Shown here in pieces: positions 22,099-22,569 of a DNA stretch of 22,569 bases (within the stretch, counting starts at the first letter, position 1; each line of letters opens with the position of its first letter). The DNA lies in the IMG/VR virus record IMGVR_UViG_3300047375_000724, positions 1-22,569 of that record. One strand, written 5' to 3'. Under the pieces are notes generated by a model. That model did no database searches. It saw only the letters and a list, made by a program, of their open reading frames with translations, and was not told the origin of the DNA. Source of the stretch: a virus. A program made the position numbers and the translations under genes.

Positions 22099-22569
22099 AC
22101 CAAGTCTCCAATGCCATACCATGCACTCCCGTCCCAATAAATAGTAGCAGCTGAAAATTGTTCACCCAGTACCGTACCTCTTGCGTTTACTAGATTGACA
22201 AATGTCACAGTCTTGCCCGCTACGCAGTTGTTGACTGTAAACATTGTGCCAATATTTGAAGTTTGGGGAAGAGTAATTGCGACACTTGCTCCCGCGGGTT
22301 TACATTGATAAATGTATCCTGTGTTTGCATTATCAAATGTTATATCTGCTGTGACTTGCAGGATTGGGGCTTTAGTATTAGAGAAGCCCCTCATTGTGTC
22401 GCACTCAATGTCGCCTACTACGGTCAAGTCGGCACCCACATCAAGGTCACCGGGTATTGACATGTTTGTACCACCAATATTTGTAGCACCAACTTGGAGT
22501 CCGCCATCAATTACTACATCTTCATAAAATTTAGCATTATCTACATACAGATCGTAACCTTGTATAGCT
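22095..22569 (-). CDS. Fibre-like virion protein, 3' part (5' end outside window)
   Basis: This is the C-terminal part (about 158 codons visible) of a probable tail-fibre or other surface virion protein. An in-frame ATG sits at 22463, but the frame stays open to the window edge. The extra residues upstream (about 35, with the pieces NAKFYEDV and GGLQVGATNIGG) read like the same kind of protein, so the true start is probably beyond 22569. The segment around the ATG (SIPGDLDVGADLTVVGDIEC) is the short-strand repeat type G-x-L-x-V-x-G-x-L seen in the 801- and 284-residue fibre genes of this window. The C-terminus is beta-rich and ends with YWDGSAWYGIGDL, an ending style common in phage fibre tips. 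It overlaps the next gene by four bases (ATGA). The fibre role is inference from composition and context. Confidence 0.6.
   Translation of the reverse strand, partial: AIQGYDLYVDNAKFYEDVVIDGGLQVGATNIGGTNMSIPGDLDVGADLTVVGDIECDTMRGFSNTKAPILQVTADITFDNANTGYIYQCKPAGASVAITLPQTSNIGTMFTVNNCVAGKTVTFVNLVNARGTVLGEQFSAATIYWDGSAWYGIGDLV

Noticed and set aside
22099-22137. Upstream ATG for the arabinofuranosidase-like gene
   Set aside because: It would lie inside the upstream gene in another frame and add 13 residues unlike the family; the ATGA overlap start at 22098 with GGAGA is better.
1-22569. tRNA genes, CRISPR arrays, insertion sequences, attachment sites
   Set aside because: None was seen; the repeats present are in-frame protein repeats or the 23-base palindromic element.

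Overview
The window is part of the virion-structure region of a tailed double-stranded DNA phage. All 20 genes lie on the minus strand and are read from right (22569) to left (1). They are packed almost without gaps: most neighbours share 1, 4, 8 or 11 bases (TAATG and ATGA junctions, or longer overlaps), and the largest gap is 49 bases. There is no gene-free stretch over 300 bases, and I saw no tRNA, CRISPR array, insertion sequence or host-type metabolic operon. Base composition looks AT-rich (about 40% GC by eye). The gene order (tail adaptor-like, tail nozzle-like, then several helical proteins and one giant protein) matches the T7-type order gp11, gp12, gp14-16, so a podovirus-like short-tailed phage is the best reading. 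Several protein types here resemble ones I associate with marine phages. The host cannot be told from this window.

Right part (22569 to 19882): the 3' end of a fibre-like gene running off the window; a protein with an arabinofuranosidase/concanavalin-like fold; a 63-residue orphan carrying a fibre N-terminal motif; a conserved phage membrane protein that may be a holin; and a 255-residue adaptor-like protein.

Middle part (19885 to 8938): an 801-residue modular long fibre, an 887-residue nozzle-like protein, a short helical protein, then a cassette of receptor-binding or fibre candidates: a major-tropism-determinant-like N-terminus joined to a beta repeat, a short YD-like protein, a 745-residue beta-rich protein, a 284-residue fibre and a 377-residue fibre. 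The cassette closes with a tail assembly chaperone-like protein. Modules are shared between these genes, which suggests duplication and exchange.

Left part (8941 to 1): a 2-oxoglutarate/Fe(II) oxygenase-like protein, then four helical, low-complexity proteins and a giant ORF of at least 1236 codons that runs off the left edge. By position and composition the last five are probably internal virion or DNA-ejection proteins.

The most notable non-coding signal is a 23-base palindromic element found nearly identically (22 of 23 bases) in the two largest intergenic gaps (10466-10488 and 21121-21143), with a degenerate third copy in another gap (14481-14506). It may be a phage promoter or operator; its right half contains an ACACTA core as in SP6-type promoters.
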